Shown: positions 7,423 through 17,575, numbered from the stretch's first letter. The stretch: DNA of 42,093 nt from Thioclava sp. SK-1 (GCF_001705665.1 NZ_MDHA01000056.1:1-42093); one strand, 5' to 3'. Numbers and translations: made by a program. The notes: generated by a model not told the origin, from the sequence alone.

Positions 7423-10400
7423 TTGAAGTTTGTATCTCCTCCCGCCCAGAGGTATCATTTGTTCAAGCGTTTTTTCTCCGGCGGGTTTCAAGTAGTTAGG
7501 GAGCACAGTGGTGCCACCGCTTCGGCGACGCCAATTGCAAATTTAGATGACCTACTTTCAGCCTCAGTTGGCTTCGATCTCGAAATCATCGATGACGCCA
7601 AGGGGCTGGCGCGCCTTCGTGACGCCGCCGCATTTCCTGCCAACACTGAGCCGGAGGAGGCCGCTAACAAGTGCGGAATGTCGGCCACGAAAATCGAGGC
7701 CGAACTGCGTAATCATCGCTTCGCGATCGGCCATAATGCAGCGATCCACGATCTCCCTGAGCTCGAAGCGCTAACAGGGAGGTCATTCGATGATCTTCAG
7801 CTCGTCGATACGCTCTGGCTCAGCCCTCTCGCCTTTCCCGCCATCAAGTCCCATGCTCTGAAGAAGCCTTACCTTGCCCAGACAGGCTTGGCAGATCCCG
7901 TTCAGGACACCTTGGAGACCATCGCCCTCCTTCGCTCCGAGGTTTTGGCTTTCGAAACGATGGATCACGAATGGATTAAGGTCCTGCGGTGGCTGTGCGG
8001 GATCGGCGCAAGCCACAATGGCTACGCGACCTTCTTCGATGCCGTCTTGGGGCGAGCCTCTAATCCTTCAGGTTATAATCTGACGGGGGCCAAGCTGATC
8101 ATCGACACGATCGTCCGGTTGTTTCAGGGCCAGGTCTGCATGCGCGGGCTGCACGGCCAGCTTTTCCATGCTTTCGAAGCAAAGAACGGCTGGCCGCTGG
8201 CTTGGGCCCTGAGCTGGGTTCGGCATCGCGACCAGCGGCTGGCACCGGCCGAGTGGCTCCTAAAGGGGGAGCTCGGCTTCCAGGAGGCCCTGGATGAGCT
8301 GGGCAAGCGGCGATGCAGCCAGTCCGGCTGCCGCCGCTGCCGGGACCATGATACATCGCTCCATAGCATGAACCGGTGGTTTCCGCCGGCCGAGGGCGAG
8401 ACCCCGCGCTTCCAGCCGCCCTTCGACGGGAAGGGTATTGCCTATCAGCAGCGCGTGATGGACGCAGCCCTGACTCGGCGCTCCGCCCTGGGCATTCTCC
8501 CGACCGGCACCGGTAAGTCGCGCTGCTTCCAGGTGCCCGCCCTCGAGCATCACGAGCGCACCGGCGATCTCACCGTGGTGGTCTCGCCTCTCAAGGCGCT
8601 GATGGAGGATCAGGCCGCCAAGGCAGAAGAGGAAGGTTTGCCCGGCGTTGCGCGGCTGCACAGCGATCTCGATGTCGTAACCCGCGATGAGATCCTCTCA
8701 GACATCCGCGAGGGCCGAATCGCCCTCCTATACCTCGCACCGGAAAGCCTCGGCTCTAAATCGACACGCTCAGTGCTCAAGAGCCGGCGGATCGGCATGT
8801 GGGTCTTCGACGAGGCGCACTGCATTCCAGCTTGGGGCAATGGCTTTCGCGGCGACTATCGGCGCGCGCCAAAATGGATCGCCGAGTGCGGCGCCCGTGG
8901 CAGCGACAAAGCCGCCATACTGTGCGTGACCGCCACCGCCCGGCCCGAGACTCAGAAAGACATACAGAAAGCCTTCAAGACCGGCATGGGCCGATCACTA
9001 TCAGTGATCGACGGTGGGGCCGAACGTCCCAGCCTCATCTACAGTGTGCTGCCCCGTGATGGCGAAAGGCACGAGCAGCTAAGCGACATGCTTCGCGATC
9101 CGGCGTTGTTGCCCGAAGGTGGCCAAGCAATCATCTATGCCTACAGCCGAAAGGACACTCAGCAAATCGCGTCCAGTCTTGACGCCCTCGGCCACAGCGT
9201 GGACTTCTACCACGCCGACCGCAGCCGGGAGGACAAGGCGCGAGTCGAACGCGACTTCGCCGAGGGACGCTTACAAGTCATTGTCTCCACCATCGCCTTT
9301 GGCATGGGTGTCGACTGCCCGCGGGTGCGCTTGGTGCTCCACACCGGACCCTCTGCCTCTCTCGAATCCTATGCCCAGGAAGCAGGGCGCGCCGGGCGCG
9401 ACAAAAAGCCGGCCACCTGCATTCTCCTGCACGACCCGGATGAGCATGACCGCCGCCTTGGACTTTGCGCCCAAGGGCATCTCCACAAGGAAGACATCGA
9501 TGCTGTCCTGGCCTATGTGCTCGACATCCAGCGCCGCGTGCAGCGCAAGACCAACCGCTTCCCTCCGATCTCACTGCCCTACCAAGTGGTCGCTGAAGAT
9601 GTGCTGGGGTTTCTGAAGGACTCGACCTACGAGCGCGCCGGGGAGCTCCAGAAATCAAGGGTCGACCGCATCTTCGATGAACTCGAGGCCCATGGCCTCA
9701 TTCGCAAGGTGGGGCTGCAATCCGGATTTTCCCATCTCCGTGTCAAAAGGCAGGTTCTGGACGCGCTTCAACGCGATCCCAAGGGTCTCACCCGTATCCA
9801 GACCCGAATCGTCCAATATTTCTCCGCCCAAGCGGCCAGGGGGGAAGAACCCCAGCTGCCCGACGACCTTGAGGAGCTCGCAGATATCTGTGGTCTGCGA
9901 AAAACCGGGCGATTGAAGGTCGTGCGCAAAGCCGTGGGCGCGCTCCGGGATCGGCGTAATCTTTTGCACTTCGACAAGACCGTCGACATCAAGCTCGGCG
10001 GTGCGCGGATTGCGCCGCGCCTCATCTCGACCTGGGCGGAGAAGAGCGACGCAGTGGTCGAACTCATCATTACCCTGTTCGAGGCCCGGGCTGCAGCGGA
10101 AGAGGACAGCTTCGACGACACCCAGGCGGTCGAGGAAGGCGAGCACCCCGACAAGACCGCGCCGCGGCCATTCCAAATCACGCTCGCAGCGTTTCTTCAG
10201 AAGGTCCAGAGCGAGCTTGAAGAAGGCGTGCGCCTCACCGCCAAGGAGGCTCTTCAGCTCTTCGAGGAGCTACGCCGACTCAAACTCATCAGCGTCAAGG
10301 TGGCGCCGGCCAACCTGACGAGACAGCTCACGATCTACGCGCCCGAGCTCGAGCCGGACTACCTCCGGGCTCGGCTCGAACAACACCGTGCGCAGACATC

Positions 10401-13041
10401 ACGCGTGTTCGATGTGCTCGAAAAGCTCGCGGACGACGAGCGCCACCTGCGTATCGAAACGGATCATCTCGCTGAAGAGGTGGCAAGTTTCGACATGGAT
10501 GTCGAAGGGACCTGGCGCGCTCCGGACGGCTCCAGGCTCGCGGCGGGTGCAGCAGAGCGTCTCGTGCGGCGTCATCTGCGCCTTCTGACACGGATCAAGG
10601 CGCTCGACATCTCGGCCGGGCTCTACAGCAAGAGTGAGGCCGTCTGCGTCGAGATCGCGCCGCGCGATACCAATCTGACCGTCCGCTCCTACACTCAGGA
10701 GATGTTCCGCACCGGGGTGGAGGCCTTTCAGGAGGAAGAAATCCGCCAGCTGCACCTCATGGACGGATACGCCCGGCGGGTGCTCGACGCGCCGGATGAG
10801 GCGGCCGAGCTTCTAAAATCCTATTTCGCGACACCGTCGAAGGAGAGCCTCGCGACCTTCTTCGAGGGCGAAGAGCTGAAGGTGGTCCGTGAAAACCGCC
10901 CTGCCCCGGTCCAGCGGCAGATCGAACTGCGCAGCAGGCTCGACGCAAAGCAATCTAAAATCGTTCATGACGACACAAGCCTGAAAGATCTGCTGGTCCT
11001 GGCCGGCCCGGGCGCCGGCAAGACACGGGTGCTGGTGGAGCGCATTGTCTGGCTCGTCGGCGTCGAGCGCGTGCCGCCCGATCAGATCCTGGCTTTGTGC
11101 TACAACCGGCGTGCCGCGGAAGAAATCCGCTCACGCCTGCGTGCGAAGTCTGCACTTGGCCGACGCGGCGCGGTCGTCTCGGTCTACACCTATCACTCCT
11201 TTGCCTTGCAGGTGCTCGGCCAGTCCTTCGCTGAGCTCTCGGATGAGGCGGTGGGCGAGGAAGTCGGGCTCACCGACACTGAGGCCGACAGCGGTCGCAA
11301 GGCCAGCGCCTTCGACCGCATCCTGTCGCGTGCCAGCGCACGGCTGACTCAGCAACGCGATGACGGCGGCAATCTCTCGGACCTTATCCTGCGGCGCTTC
11401 CGCTGGGTCTTCGTCGATGAGTTCCAGGACGTGACAGAGGAGTCCTTCGCGTTGATCAAGGAGATCTCGCAGCAGAGCCAGAAGAAGGCCGCGAGTGAAG
11501 CGCGCAGTGCGGCCGATCTCGTCGATGTCCGCTTCATTGCAGTTGGAGACGATGACCAGAACATATATGACTTCGGGGGCGCCAGCGGGCAGCATATCCG
11601 CGCCTTCGATCGGCTGTTCAACACGCCCAAGAAGATGCCCGAGCTGACATGGAACTACCGCTCGAGCGGAGCCATCTTGCGCTGTGCCGCTGAGATCATC
11701 TCCCATTGCTCCGATCGCCTGAAGACCCGGGAAATCGAAATCGATCCAGATCGGGTCCATCATACACTGCAAGGCCGCTATCACCGACCGCGCGATCCCG
11801 ACCTTGGACGGGTAACGATCCTTGAGAATGCCGATCGAACCATTGAAAGCCACGCGGCCCTCGCGACGGCCGAGCTGCTCCGCCTGCGCGCAGCGGTAGG
11901 CAAGGAGAAATGGCGCTGGGCATCCACTGCCGTGCTGGTACGCCGGCGCGCGCATATCCCAGTGGTCGAGCGCGCGCTCGTGGGTGCCGGAATCGAGGTG
12001 TCGCGCGATCTCCAGGGGCTCGTACCCATGGCGCGCGTGAAGGAAGCTGTCCGGGTCAGGGAGTGGCTGGAGAAGAAGGAGCGCGTCGGCCGGGTGCTGC
12101 TGCCGGAGAACATCGAGCGGGTCGCCGGGTGGCTGGAAGAACATTACAGAAGCCTCTGGGCGCGTGCCGTGGCACAATGGCTGAGGGACTACCTGCGTGA
12201 CCAAATGGATGCGGCCGAAGAAGGCCCCGAGGGGAGCTCCGAGAGAAGTGAAGCCACCGAGGAACAGGTGGTGGAGATCTCGCCGCGGCTGGCGCTCGAG
12301 GAGTTCGTAGAATGGGCGCATGGCTGGCGGCCCGACCAGAACGGCGTGATGGTGCTCACCGCACACAGCTCCAAGGGCCTCGAGTTCGACAATGTCGTCG
12401 TTTGCGATTGCGACTGGTTTCACGGCCTGTCGATCACTGGCGCAGATCGACGCCTTTTCTATGTCGCCGCCACCCGGGCCCGATACAGCCTGAGCCTGAC
12501 AACAGGGGGCTTCATGGCGCCGACAAGGCGGTTGATCTCGGGAGAGAGGTCGGAGCATCTCTCGCCGCTCGACCTTGAGCCGCACCGACCTTCACTGGAA
12601 GCTCGAGCCAAGGCACTACTGATCCCCTGCTCTGTCCGGGATGTCTTTCTGTCTTTCCCGGCCTGGGATGGGCCGGGGTGCTACTCCAACGAGAGGGAGA
12701 GGCAAGAGACCAAGGCCGTTATCTCCCGGCTGACGCCCGGTGATCGCATTCTGATCAGGAAAGCCCAGAACCAGCGGGATCGAAACCCTTGGCATGTCTT
12801 TGCGCCGACCGAGAATGGGCTGCATCACATCGGCAAAATGCAGAGAGGCTTCTCGCCGGGGGTGGCCGGAGAGGAGTTCTATGCCGAGGTGTTTGCCCTC
12901 GTCTCTTGGCGCAAGACCGACAGCGACGAAGATCAGCACGGCAAAATCCTCCTCGATCAATGGTTCACTGTCATCCCCGAATGGCGGTCACATCATCAGA
13001 GCCGGCTGGCCCTGCACTCGCGCAACAGTAAATTTCGTTAA
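7423..13041 (+). CDS. Exonuclease-RecQ helicase-UvrD helicase triple fusion
   Basis: 1872 codons. The first usable start in the open frame is TTG 7423, without a clear ribosome-binding site. The frame is open back to the previous gene's stop, so the start is uncertain. Domains in order: a DEDD-type 3'-5' exonuclease (FDLEI with D52 and E54; IGHNAAIHD with D110; VDTLWLSPL; a fourth acidic residue near 162); a RecQ-like SF2 helicase (Walker A LPTGTGKS at 360-366, DEAH 463-466, later FGMGVDCPRVRLV and QEAGRAGRD) followed by a winged-helix-like stretch and a long linker; then a UvrD/PcrA-like SF1 helicase (GPGAGKT 1195-1201, DEFQD 1332-1336, GDDDQNIYDFGGA, TAHSSKGLEFDNV). The expected activity is ATP-driven unwinding coupled to end resection. 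It is cytoplasmic and probably acts in repair or anti-invader DNA processing. Its 3' end stops 68 bases short of the IS1182 element and looks intact. Confidence 0.88.
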   Translation: MKFVSPPAQRYHLFKRFFSGGFQVVREHSGATASATPIANLDDLLSASVGFDLEIIDDAKGLARLRDAAAFPANTEPEEAANKCGMSATKIEAELRNHRFAIGHNAAIHDLPELEALTGRSFDDLQLVDTLWLSPLAFPAIKSHALKKPYLAQTGLADPVQDTLETIALLRSEVLAFETMDHEWIKVLRWLCGIGASHNGYATFFDAVLGRASNPSGYNLTGAKLIIDTIVRLFQGQVCMRGLHGQLFHAFEAKNGWPLAWALSWVRHRDQRLAPAEWLLKGELGFQEALDELGKRRCSQSGCRRCRDHDTSLHSMNRWFPPAEGETPRFQPPFDGKGIAYQQRVMDAALTRRSALGILPTGTGKSRCFQVPALEHHERTGDLTVVVSPLKALMEDQAAKAEEEGLPGVARLHSDLDVVTRDEILSDIREGRIALLYLAPESLGSKSTRSVLKSRRIGMWVFDEAHCIPAWGNGFRGDYRRAPKWIAECGARGSDKAAILCVTATARPETQKDIQKAFKTGMGRSLSVIDGGAERPSLIYSVLPRDGERHEQLSDMLRDPALLPEGGQAIIYAYSRKDTQQIASSLDALGHSVDFYHADRSREDKARVERDFAEGRLQVIVSTIAFGMGVDCPRVRLVLHTGPSASLESYAQEAGRAGRDKKPATCILLHDPDEHDRRLGLCAQGHLHKEDIDAVLAYVLDIQRRVQRKTNRFPPISLPYQVVAEDVLGFLKDSTYERAGELQKSRVDRIFDELEAHGLIRKVGLQSGFSHLRVKRQVLDALQRDPKGLTRIQTRIVQYFSAQAARGEEPQLPDDLEELADICGLRKTGRLKVVRKAVGALRDRRNLLHFDKTVDIKLGGARIAPRLISTWAEKSDAVVELIITLFEARAAAEEDSFDDTQAVEEGEHPDKTAPRPFQITLAAFLQKVQSELEEGVRLTAKEALQLFEELRRLKLISVKVAPANLTRQLTIYAPELEPDYLRARLEQHRAQTSRVFDVLEKLADDERHLRIETDHLAEEVASFDMDVEGTWRAPDGSRLAAGAAERLVRRHLRLLTRIKALDISAGLYSKSEAVCVEIAPRDTNLTVRSYTQEMFRTGVEAFQEEEIRQLHLMDGYARRVLDAPDEAAELLKSYFATPSKESLATFFEGEELKVVRENRPAPVQRQIELRSRLDAKQSKIVHDDTSLKDLLVLAGPGAGKTRVLVERIVWLVGVERVPPDQILALCYNRRAAEEIRSRLRAKSALGRRGAVVSVYTYHSFALQVLGQSFAELSDEAVGEEVGLTDTEADSGRKASAFDRILSRASARLTQQRDDGGNLSDLILRRFRWVFVDEFQDVTEESFALIKEISQQSQKKAASEARSAADLVDVRFIAVGDDDQNIYDFGGASGQHIRAFDRLFNTPKKMPELTWNYRSSGAILRCAAEIISHCSDRLKTREIEIDPDRVHHTLQGRYHRPRDPDLGRVTILENADRTIESHAALATAELLRLRAAVGKEKWRWASTAVLVRRRAHIPVVERALVGAGIEVSRDLQGLVPMARVKEAVRVREWLEKKERVGRVLLPENIERVAGWLEEHYRSLWARAVAQWLRDYLRDQMDAAEEGPEGSSERSEATEEQVVEISPRLALEEFVEWAHGWRPDQNGVMVLTAHSSKGLEFDNVVVCDCDWFHGLSITGADRRLFYVAATRARYSLSLTTGGFMAPTRRLISGERSEHLSPLDLEPHRPSLEARAKALLIPCSVRDVFLSFPAWDGPGCYSNERERQETKAVISRLTPGDRILIRKAQNQRDRNPWHVFAPTENGLHHIGKMQRGFSPGVAGEEFYAEVFALVSWRKTDSDEDQHGKILLDQWFTVIPEWRSHHQSRLALHSRNSKFR

Positions 13042-13109
13042 AACAACGTCGACTTTTGATGTCGCGCTGCTCGCCTAAGGCACGCGCAGCGAAAGTCGGC
13101 TCACCGCCC

Positions 13110-14643
13110 ATTCTGTGGAAAAACGACGTGTTGCTGGCGCAGAAAGTAGCGTCCAAAAGTAGGCGCAAGCACCTTTCCTATCAGGCCGTTCGCATTTGCT
13201 GCGGTGCAGGAAAGATCTTGGCTAATTTGCGGAGGTTTTGGGCTGTTGCGGCGAGTAAAAATTCGTCATTTGCGCCGAATGGGCCGCGTAATCGCAATCG
13301 TCCCAGCCCGAGGATGCGTTTGAGGTGGGCGAAGAGCATTTCCACTTTCTTCCGGAGCCGCATCGAGATGGCGTATTGCTTGGTCTTGGCAATATCACGG
13401 GCAACCTGGCGGGCATCTTCGTGTTCTTCACCGGTGATCTTGCGCGCATCTGCTTTGGGGCAGCATTTCATTTTGGATGGACAAGCCTGACAGGTGTGTT
13501 TCAAAGCCTGATATTTGGCGACGCCCTTGCCTGTGGGTTTGCGGTTCGGATCAGAATAATTGCGACGGAATTGCTTGAGAGGTTCACCCTCAGGGCAGAT
13601 GTACTGGTTGTTCTCAGCGTCCCATTCAAAGTCAGTGCGGGACCATGTGCCGTCTGTTCGTCCAGCTTTGTCCAGCACGGGAATGTGGGGTTTGATGTTG
13701 CGGCCCACCAGCCACCCCAGCATTGGGCCTGACCCATATGCAGCGTCTGCGATGAGGCGTTCTGGATCAAGATCGTGGAGATCCTTGATCCGATCCAACA
13801 TGTTGCAGACCGAACCAACTTCGGCCTGCCGGATTGACCTGGTGCCTTCGACATCCACGATCACGCTGTGGTCGGTGTCGATCAGATAGTTGGTCGAATA
13901 ACTGAAGAATGCAGGGCCTTTCCGAGCTGCGGTCCACTGACTAGCGGGATCAGAATGGGATGTGAACTTGGGTTCTACCTCTGATGCTGCGCCGAATGCC
14001 GCATCATCCAAGACGTCGAGATATTCCTTCACAGCGCGCGGCGCATCGTTTGGATCAATCGCGCTATGATCCCAATCTTTCTTTGGTGTGGAGTTCTGTT
14101 TATTCGCATCTGCCTCGATCAAACTGGCATCTGCCGCAAGGCGTTGCCCACTCACCAAACCGTCAGCGATGCAGCGTGCGACAGTCTTTTCGAACAAGTG
14201 GCGCAGCAAAGCGCTCTCACGGAAGCGCCCGTGCCGGTTCTTTAAGAAGGTGGAATGGTTGGGAATTGGATCAGACAGGTCAAGGCGACAAAACCAACGA
14301 TAGGCGAGGTTCAAATGTACTTCTTCGCACAACCGGCGCTCTGACCTGATACCGAAGCAATAGCCCACCAAAAGCATCCGGATCAGCAGCTCAGGATCAA
14401 TCGATGGGCGACCAGTGTGGCTGTAAAACTCAGAGAGGTACTGGCGGATGTCGCTCAGATCGACGAACCGGTCTATCGAACGCAAAAGGTGCTCTTGTGG
14501 AACAGGATCTTCCAACGAGAACTCATAAAACAGCGCCGCCTGTGCCTCCTGCTTTGGTCCCATCATCGTCAGATCCCCCGCTTTTATAGGGGAATTGAAT
14601 CAGTCAAAGCTCTTCAAATCAACAAGAGTTTTTCAACAGAATT
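13110..14643 (-). mobile_element. IS1182-family insertion sequence, apparently intact
   Basis: A full-length transposase gene is flanked by imperfect terminal inverted repeats. The left end ATTCTGTGGAAAAAC (from 13110) matches the right end read inward, AATTCTGTTGAAAAAC. A CGCCC sequence sits next to each border (13105-13109 and 14644-14648) and may be a 5-base target duplication, with one base of uncertainty in the border. The element lies between the giant helicase gene and tniQ of Tn7-like module 1. It may have inserted into cargo DNA after the transposon was formed. Confidence 0.8.
13181..14566 (-). CDS. IS1182-family transposase
   Basis: 461 residues with ATG at 14566 (a second ATG follows immediately). 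The N-terminal part has the conserved FVDLSDIR and GRPSIDPELLIRMLLVGY region. The DDE catalytic residues are recognisable in RLAADASLIEADAN, in LIADAAYGSG, and in the C-terminal KKVEMLFAHLKRILGLGRLR block, which is followed by DEFLLAATAQNLRKLAK. Length and all domains are as expected for a complete family member, with no internal stop. It catalyses cut-and-paste movement of the element that contains it. Transcription is from the right-hand end. Confidence 0.92.
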   Translation of the reverse strand: MMGPKQEAQAALFYEFSLEDPVPQEHLLRSIDRFVDLSDIRQYLSEFYSHTGRPSIDPELLIRMLLVGYCFGIRSERRLCEEVHLNLAYRWFCRLDLSDPIPNHSTFLKNRHGRFRESALLRHLFEKTVARCIADGLVSGQRLAADASLIEADANKQNSTPKKDWDHSAIDPNDAPRAVKEYLDVLDDAAFGAASEVEPKFTSHSDPASQWTAARKGPAFFSYSTNYLIDTDHSVIVDVEGTRSIRQAEVGSVCNMLDRIKDLHDLDPERLIADAAYGSGPMLGWLVGRNIKPHIPVLDKAGRTDGTWSRTDFEWDAENNQYICPEGEPLKQFRRNYSDPNRKPTGKGVAKYQALKHTCQACPSKMKCCPKADARKITGEEHEDARQVARDIAKTKQYAISMRLRKKVEMLFAHLKRILGLGRLRLRGPFGANDEFLLAATAQNLRKLAKIFPAPQQMRTA

Positions 14644-14702
14644 CGCCCTTCGTGTCGATGCCTAGCGTCTTGCACGGATGACGTAGACGGGCTGTACACT
14701 GG

Positions 14703-14718
14703 TTGCTCAATTGAGCAA
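14703..14718. repeat. Perfect 16-base palindrome downstream of tniQ
   Basis: TTGCTCAATTGAGCAA is its own reverse complement. It lies 8 bases beyond the stop codon of the module 1 tniQ gene. It is not followed by a T-run on either strand, so it is a poor intrinsic terminator. A protein-binding site or a structural end element is possible. Confidence 0.6.
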
Positions 14719-14726
14719 ACTTGGCA

Positions 14727-16601
14727 TCAAAGGTCAGGCCAAGCGATCTCGTCGTGGTGCAAATATCGCAAGCGCTTGTCTCGCTCCTGTCGACCGCAAG
14801 ATACGTTAGCTCGCAGGAATATACGCCCTCTACTCGCTGGCGACAACGGAATGGGCTTCAACCCGGTTGCTTCGAGCTGGTTTCCGATACTCCGCGTTCC
14901 TTCCCCTACGAATTCGGCCAGATGTTTGCAGGGGACATATCGGTCCAGGAAACAATCGACGGATTCGTAGGTCACAACCTTGATCGACTTCCGTGAGTGC
15001 GGGTGCCGTGCCCGAACTTGCGTCAGGTGGCCCGCCTCCACCAAATACCGGACGGCAGCTTCATTGATCCCCAGATAACGTGCTAGCGTGGACCGAAGGT
15101 AGCCTTCTGGCTTGAGCAGACGCAACGCCTCGGCAACCTCTTGTGGGTCCAGCCGCACAGACAAGTAGCCACTTTCCTCAGATGACTTGGCGACAGTTTT
15201 CAGCGCCCCCTTCTGGATCAAGCGAACAACGTCAGCCGCGCCTGCGACGGCTTTCCGGCAGGTCGTCTGAATCCCGACCAGGCGCTCCGCACCGCCATCA
15301 CCTTCGCCCAATTCGACGCGAGGTTTGATGCTGGCGAGGAATGCATCAAGCTGGCCTTCGTCGTAATAGGGACGCCCAACGGGCGATCCGGCAATCGGTG
15401 ACAGGATACCGCCCGCAACGAGTGCATCGAACTGAGCCCTGGGAGCATTGACCCTTCTTTGCGCAGCAACTTGGCAAATGACCCCGGAGAAGCGCTCGAC
15501 GATTGGCTTCAGCGCCCGCGCATCGAGAAGCGCGCCCTTGCCGACATCGCCACCAGAAGTCAGGAAGCCGTTGGCCTGCAACAGCTCCAACGTTTGACGA
15601 TATCCCAGTCCCAGATCACGACGCAGAGCTTCGACACTGTAGACGCGCCGACCGGCACACGGCTTGCCGAAGAGCATGTCCCCTGCACCAATGGGGTACG
15701 TCTCCGCCATGAAATCCCGCACGATGGCTCTCAAGGGTTCATATTGATCCGCGTGTGACTGCTCCAGCCAGTTGAACAGACAGCCATAGTGCCTGCGGGA
15801 CAGGGAGACCGGCGATCCAGCGTCACAATGGATGGCCTCAAGCAAATCTCGCAGCCCGCGCTCACCCCGCGACAAGATTTCAAAGCCCCGCGCACCTGCC
15901 TGGCTCTTGTCGCCTTCCGACAAGAACTTCGGCTTCGCCCCAACCCCGAAGAGGTCCACGATGCCCAGGATCTCGGCACCGAGTGCTACGGCACCGAAGC
16001 CCAGATCATCTAGCCAGCGGTCTTGGCGTTCACCTGACATTCTGCGAGCCAGATAACTTTCCAGACCGGTCGGCGCCTGAGGAACGACCAGTTGTTCCAG
16101 TTCCTCAGGCTCAAGCCCCAGGTCGCGAATGCGGCCCGCAAAGTCGTGTGGGCCCCGGCTATGCGAATAGCTCTCGTCCTCGTGGAGCCTGCATCCATGC
16201 TGCGGGCAGGCCCGGATCGAAGGGATGTGCCAAACGCACTTTTGAGCGGCACCATCCACCGATGACGTCGTAATGTCTTCGGCCACGCACTTCGGGCAAA
16301 ACCTCAGCCGTCTACGTGTGATCCACCGCTTCTCAACAAGTTGCCCGGCGACCAGGTACTGACCGGCCGAGGTCTTGGCCACGAGCCCTCGCAAGAGCTC
16401 GGCGCGAACGACACCACCAAGCTGAGCAAGGATGGACAGCGCGCGCTCCTCGCCATCAGCAAGAGCCTGCAGCGCAAAACCCTGATCAGCACAAAACTCC
16501 GATGCGAAAGAAAGGCCGTTGGCCCAGGCCAGCCGTGATGCGAAAGACGCCGGGGTTTCCCCCGGCACCAACGCTACCAGGATCGGCAAGCGACGGATCA
16601 T
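14727..16601 (-). CDS. tniQ: TniQ/TnsD-family target-selection protein (module 1)
   Basis: 624 residues. The N-terminal TniQ domain begins with LVPGETPASFASRLAWANG. It has a zinc-finger pattern C102-x2-C105 and C132-x2-H135 around FCPKC and the WHIPSIRACPQH stretch, typical of TniQ. The remaining roughly 450 residues are a long C-terminal part with helix-turn-helix-like segments, as in TnsD-type proteins that bind a chromosomal attachment site. In Tn7-like systems TniQ/TnsD links the target to the AAA regulator TniB/TnsC. Its ATG overlaps the tniB stop by 4 bases, so it is the last gene of a coupled four-gene operon. The attachment site it recognises is not evident here. Confidence 0.85.
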   Translation of the reverse strand: MIRRLPILVALVPGETPASFASRLAWANGLSFASEFCADQGFALQALADGEERALSILAQLGGVVRAELLRGLVAKTSAGQYLVAGQLVEKRWITRRRLRFCPKCVAEDITTSSVDGAAQKCVWHIPSIRACPQHGCRLHEDESYSHSRGPHDFAGRIRDLGLEPEELEQLVVPQAPTGLESYLARRMSGERQDRWLDDLGFGAVALGAEILGIVDLFGVGAKPKFLSEGDKSQAGARGFEILSRGERGLRDLLEAIHCDAGSPVSLSRRHYGCLFNWLEQSHADQYEPLRAIVRDFMAETYPIGAGDMLFGKPCAGRRVYSVEALRRDLGLGYRQTLELLQANGFLTSGGDVGKGALLDARALKPIVERFSGVICQVAAQRRVNAPRAQFDALVAGGILSPIAGSPVGRPYYDEGQLDAFLASIKPRVELGEGDGGAERLVGIQTTCRKAVAGAADVVRLIQKGALKTVAKSSEESGYLSVRLDPQEVAEALRLLKPEGYLRSTLARYLGINEAAVRYLVEAGHLTQVRARHPHSRKSIKVVTYESVDCFLDRYVPCKHLAEFVGEGTRSIGNQLEATGLKPIPLSPASRGRIFLRANVSCGRQERDKRLRYLHHDEIAWPDL

Positions 16602-17575
16602 GCCGCGCCCCTCGCCTTGACTGGCGGCGCCTCGAGGTCCGCGCCGCCCAACAGCTGCCCGGTGTTGATGGCGCGGAAGCTCTCCACGATGAAGGGGTTC
16701 AATGCGTCCACACAGCCTTTCTGCTTACGATAGGCGGTCGCAAAGTGCGCTTGTTCCACCGAAGCACTCCCCTCAAGCAACGCGATCTTGATGGCCTCGA
16801 TGATCAGACGCGTCGTCAGCCCGAACTCGTACCGGGAAGCATGCAGCAAACGCTGAACAGAGGACGCAGCCTGAAAAGACTGCCCTCGTCCTAGCTTCGC
16901 TGTCGAGAGATAGGCTTCCAGCACACTGCCAACCTCATGCCCATGCGCGGCGTATGTCATCGGGGCGAAATGCACGGGCTCAAACCGTCGCTTTAGCTGA
17001 TCATCCCGATTGATCAGGTCCAGGAGCTCGCAGGTCCCACTCAAGATCAGGCTGACAGGCCAGGTGGCGTATTCCAGACAAGATTTCCACACGAGCATGA
17101 CCTGGTCCAGATCATGCTTCGACTTGGATCTCAGGATGTGCTGGGCCTCATCGAAGTGAAAGAACAAGGTCTTATGCGCCCGGGCTTGGCGCATCACCTG
17201 CTGCCAGATGGAATGCGCGTTTCGCTCGCTCTTACTCTCGTATCCAAACGCATCGAGAGTATCGACGCCGACCCCTTTGATCGTTGCACCGGTCTCAAGC
17301 CGAACGGTCAGTGCTTCTCGCAGGGGCGACCCATACGAAATTTGGGGATGCTGCTCCAAAGCATGCTTGGTGCTGACCGTCTTGCCGGCCCCGGCGTTTC
17401 CGATAACAACGATGCCGCGTTCCGCGGGCATCCGCCCGGCGGCCATGTGCGCCTTACGGCGATAAAAGATGTCATCAATCTGATCTTGGAGGTCACGATA
17501 GGCGTCATGAGCGATGAAGCGGCTTTCAAGGTCAGCCACGATGTGGCTGACCTCCTCGCGCGAGATGCGGGTCAT
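16598..17575 (-). CDS. tniB: TniB/TnsC-family AAA+ transposition regulator (module 1)
   Basis: 325 residues with Walker A GNAGAGKT (59-66) and Walker B LFFHFDEAQH (D142, E143), followed by a sensor region, LILSGTCELLDL. Size and motif order match TniB of Tn5053/Tn402-type and TnsC of Tn7-type elements. These form ATP-dependent filaments on target DNA and recruit the transposase. Starts within the last codons of tniA (ATGA overlap) and ends inside the start of tniQ, indicating translational coupling. No missing key residues were seen. Confidence 0.9.
   Translation of the reverse strand: MTRISREEVSHIVADLESRFIAHDAYRDLQDQIDDIFYRRKAHMAAGRMPAERGIVVIGNAGAGKTVSTKHALEQHPQISYGSPLREALTVRLETGATIKGVGVDTLDAFGYESKSERNAHSIWQQVMRQARAHKTLFFHFDEAQHILRSKSKHDLDQVMLVWKSCLEYATWPVSLILSGTCELLDLINRDDQLKRRFEPVHFAPMTYAAHGHEVGSVLEAYLSTAKLGRGQSFQAASSVQRLLHASRYEFGLTTRLIIEAIKIALLEGSASVEQAHFATAYRKQKGCVDALNPFIVESFRAINTGQLLGGADLEAPPVKARGAA

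Noticed and set aside
11131-12585. 484-codon minus-strand frame opposite the UvrD part of the fusion gene
   Set aside because: The helicase motifs are unambiguous on the plus strand; this frame is antisense noise.
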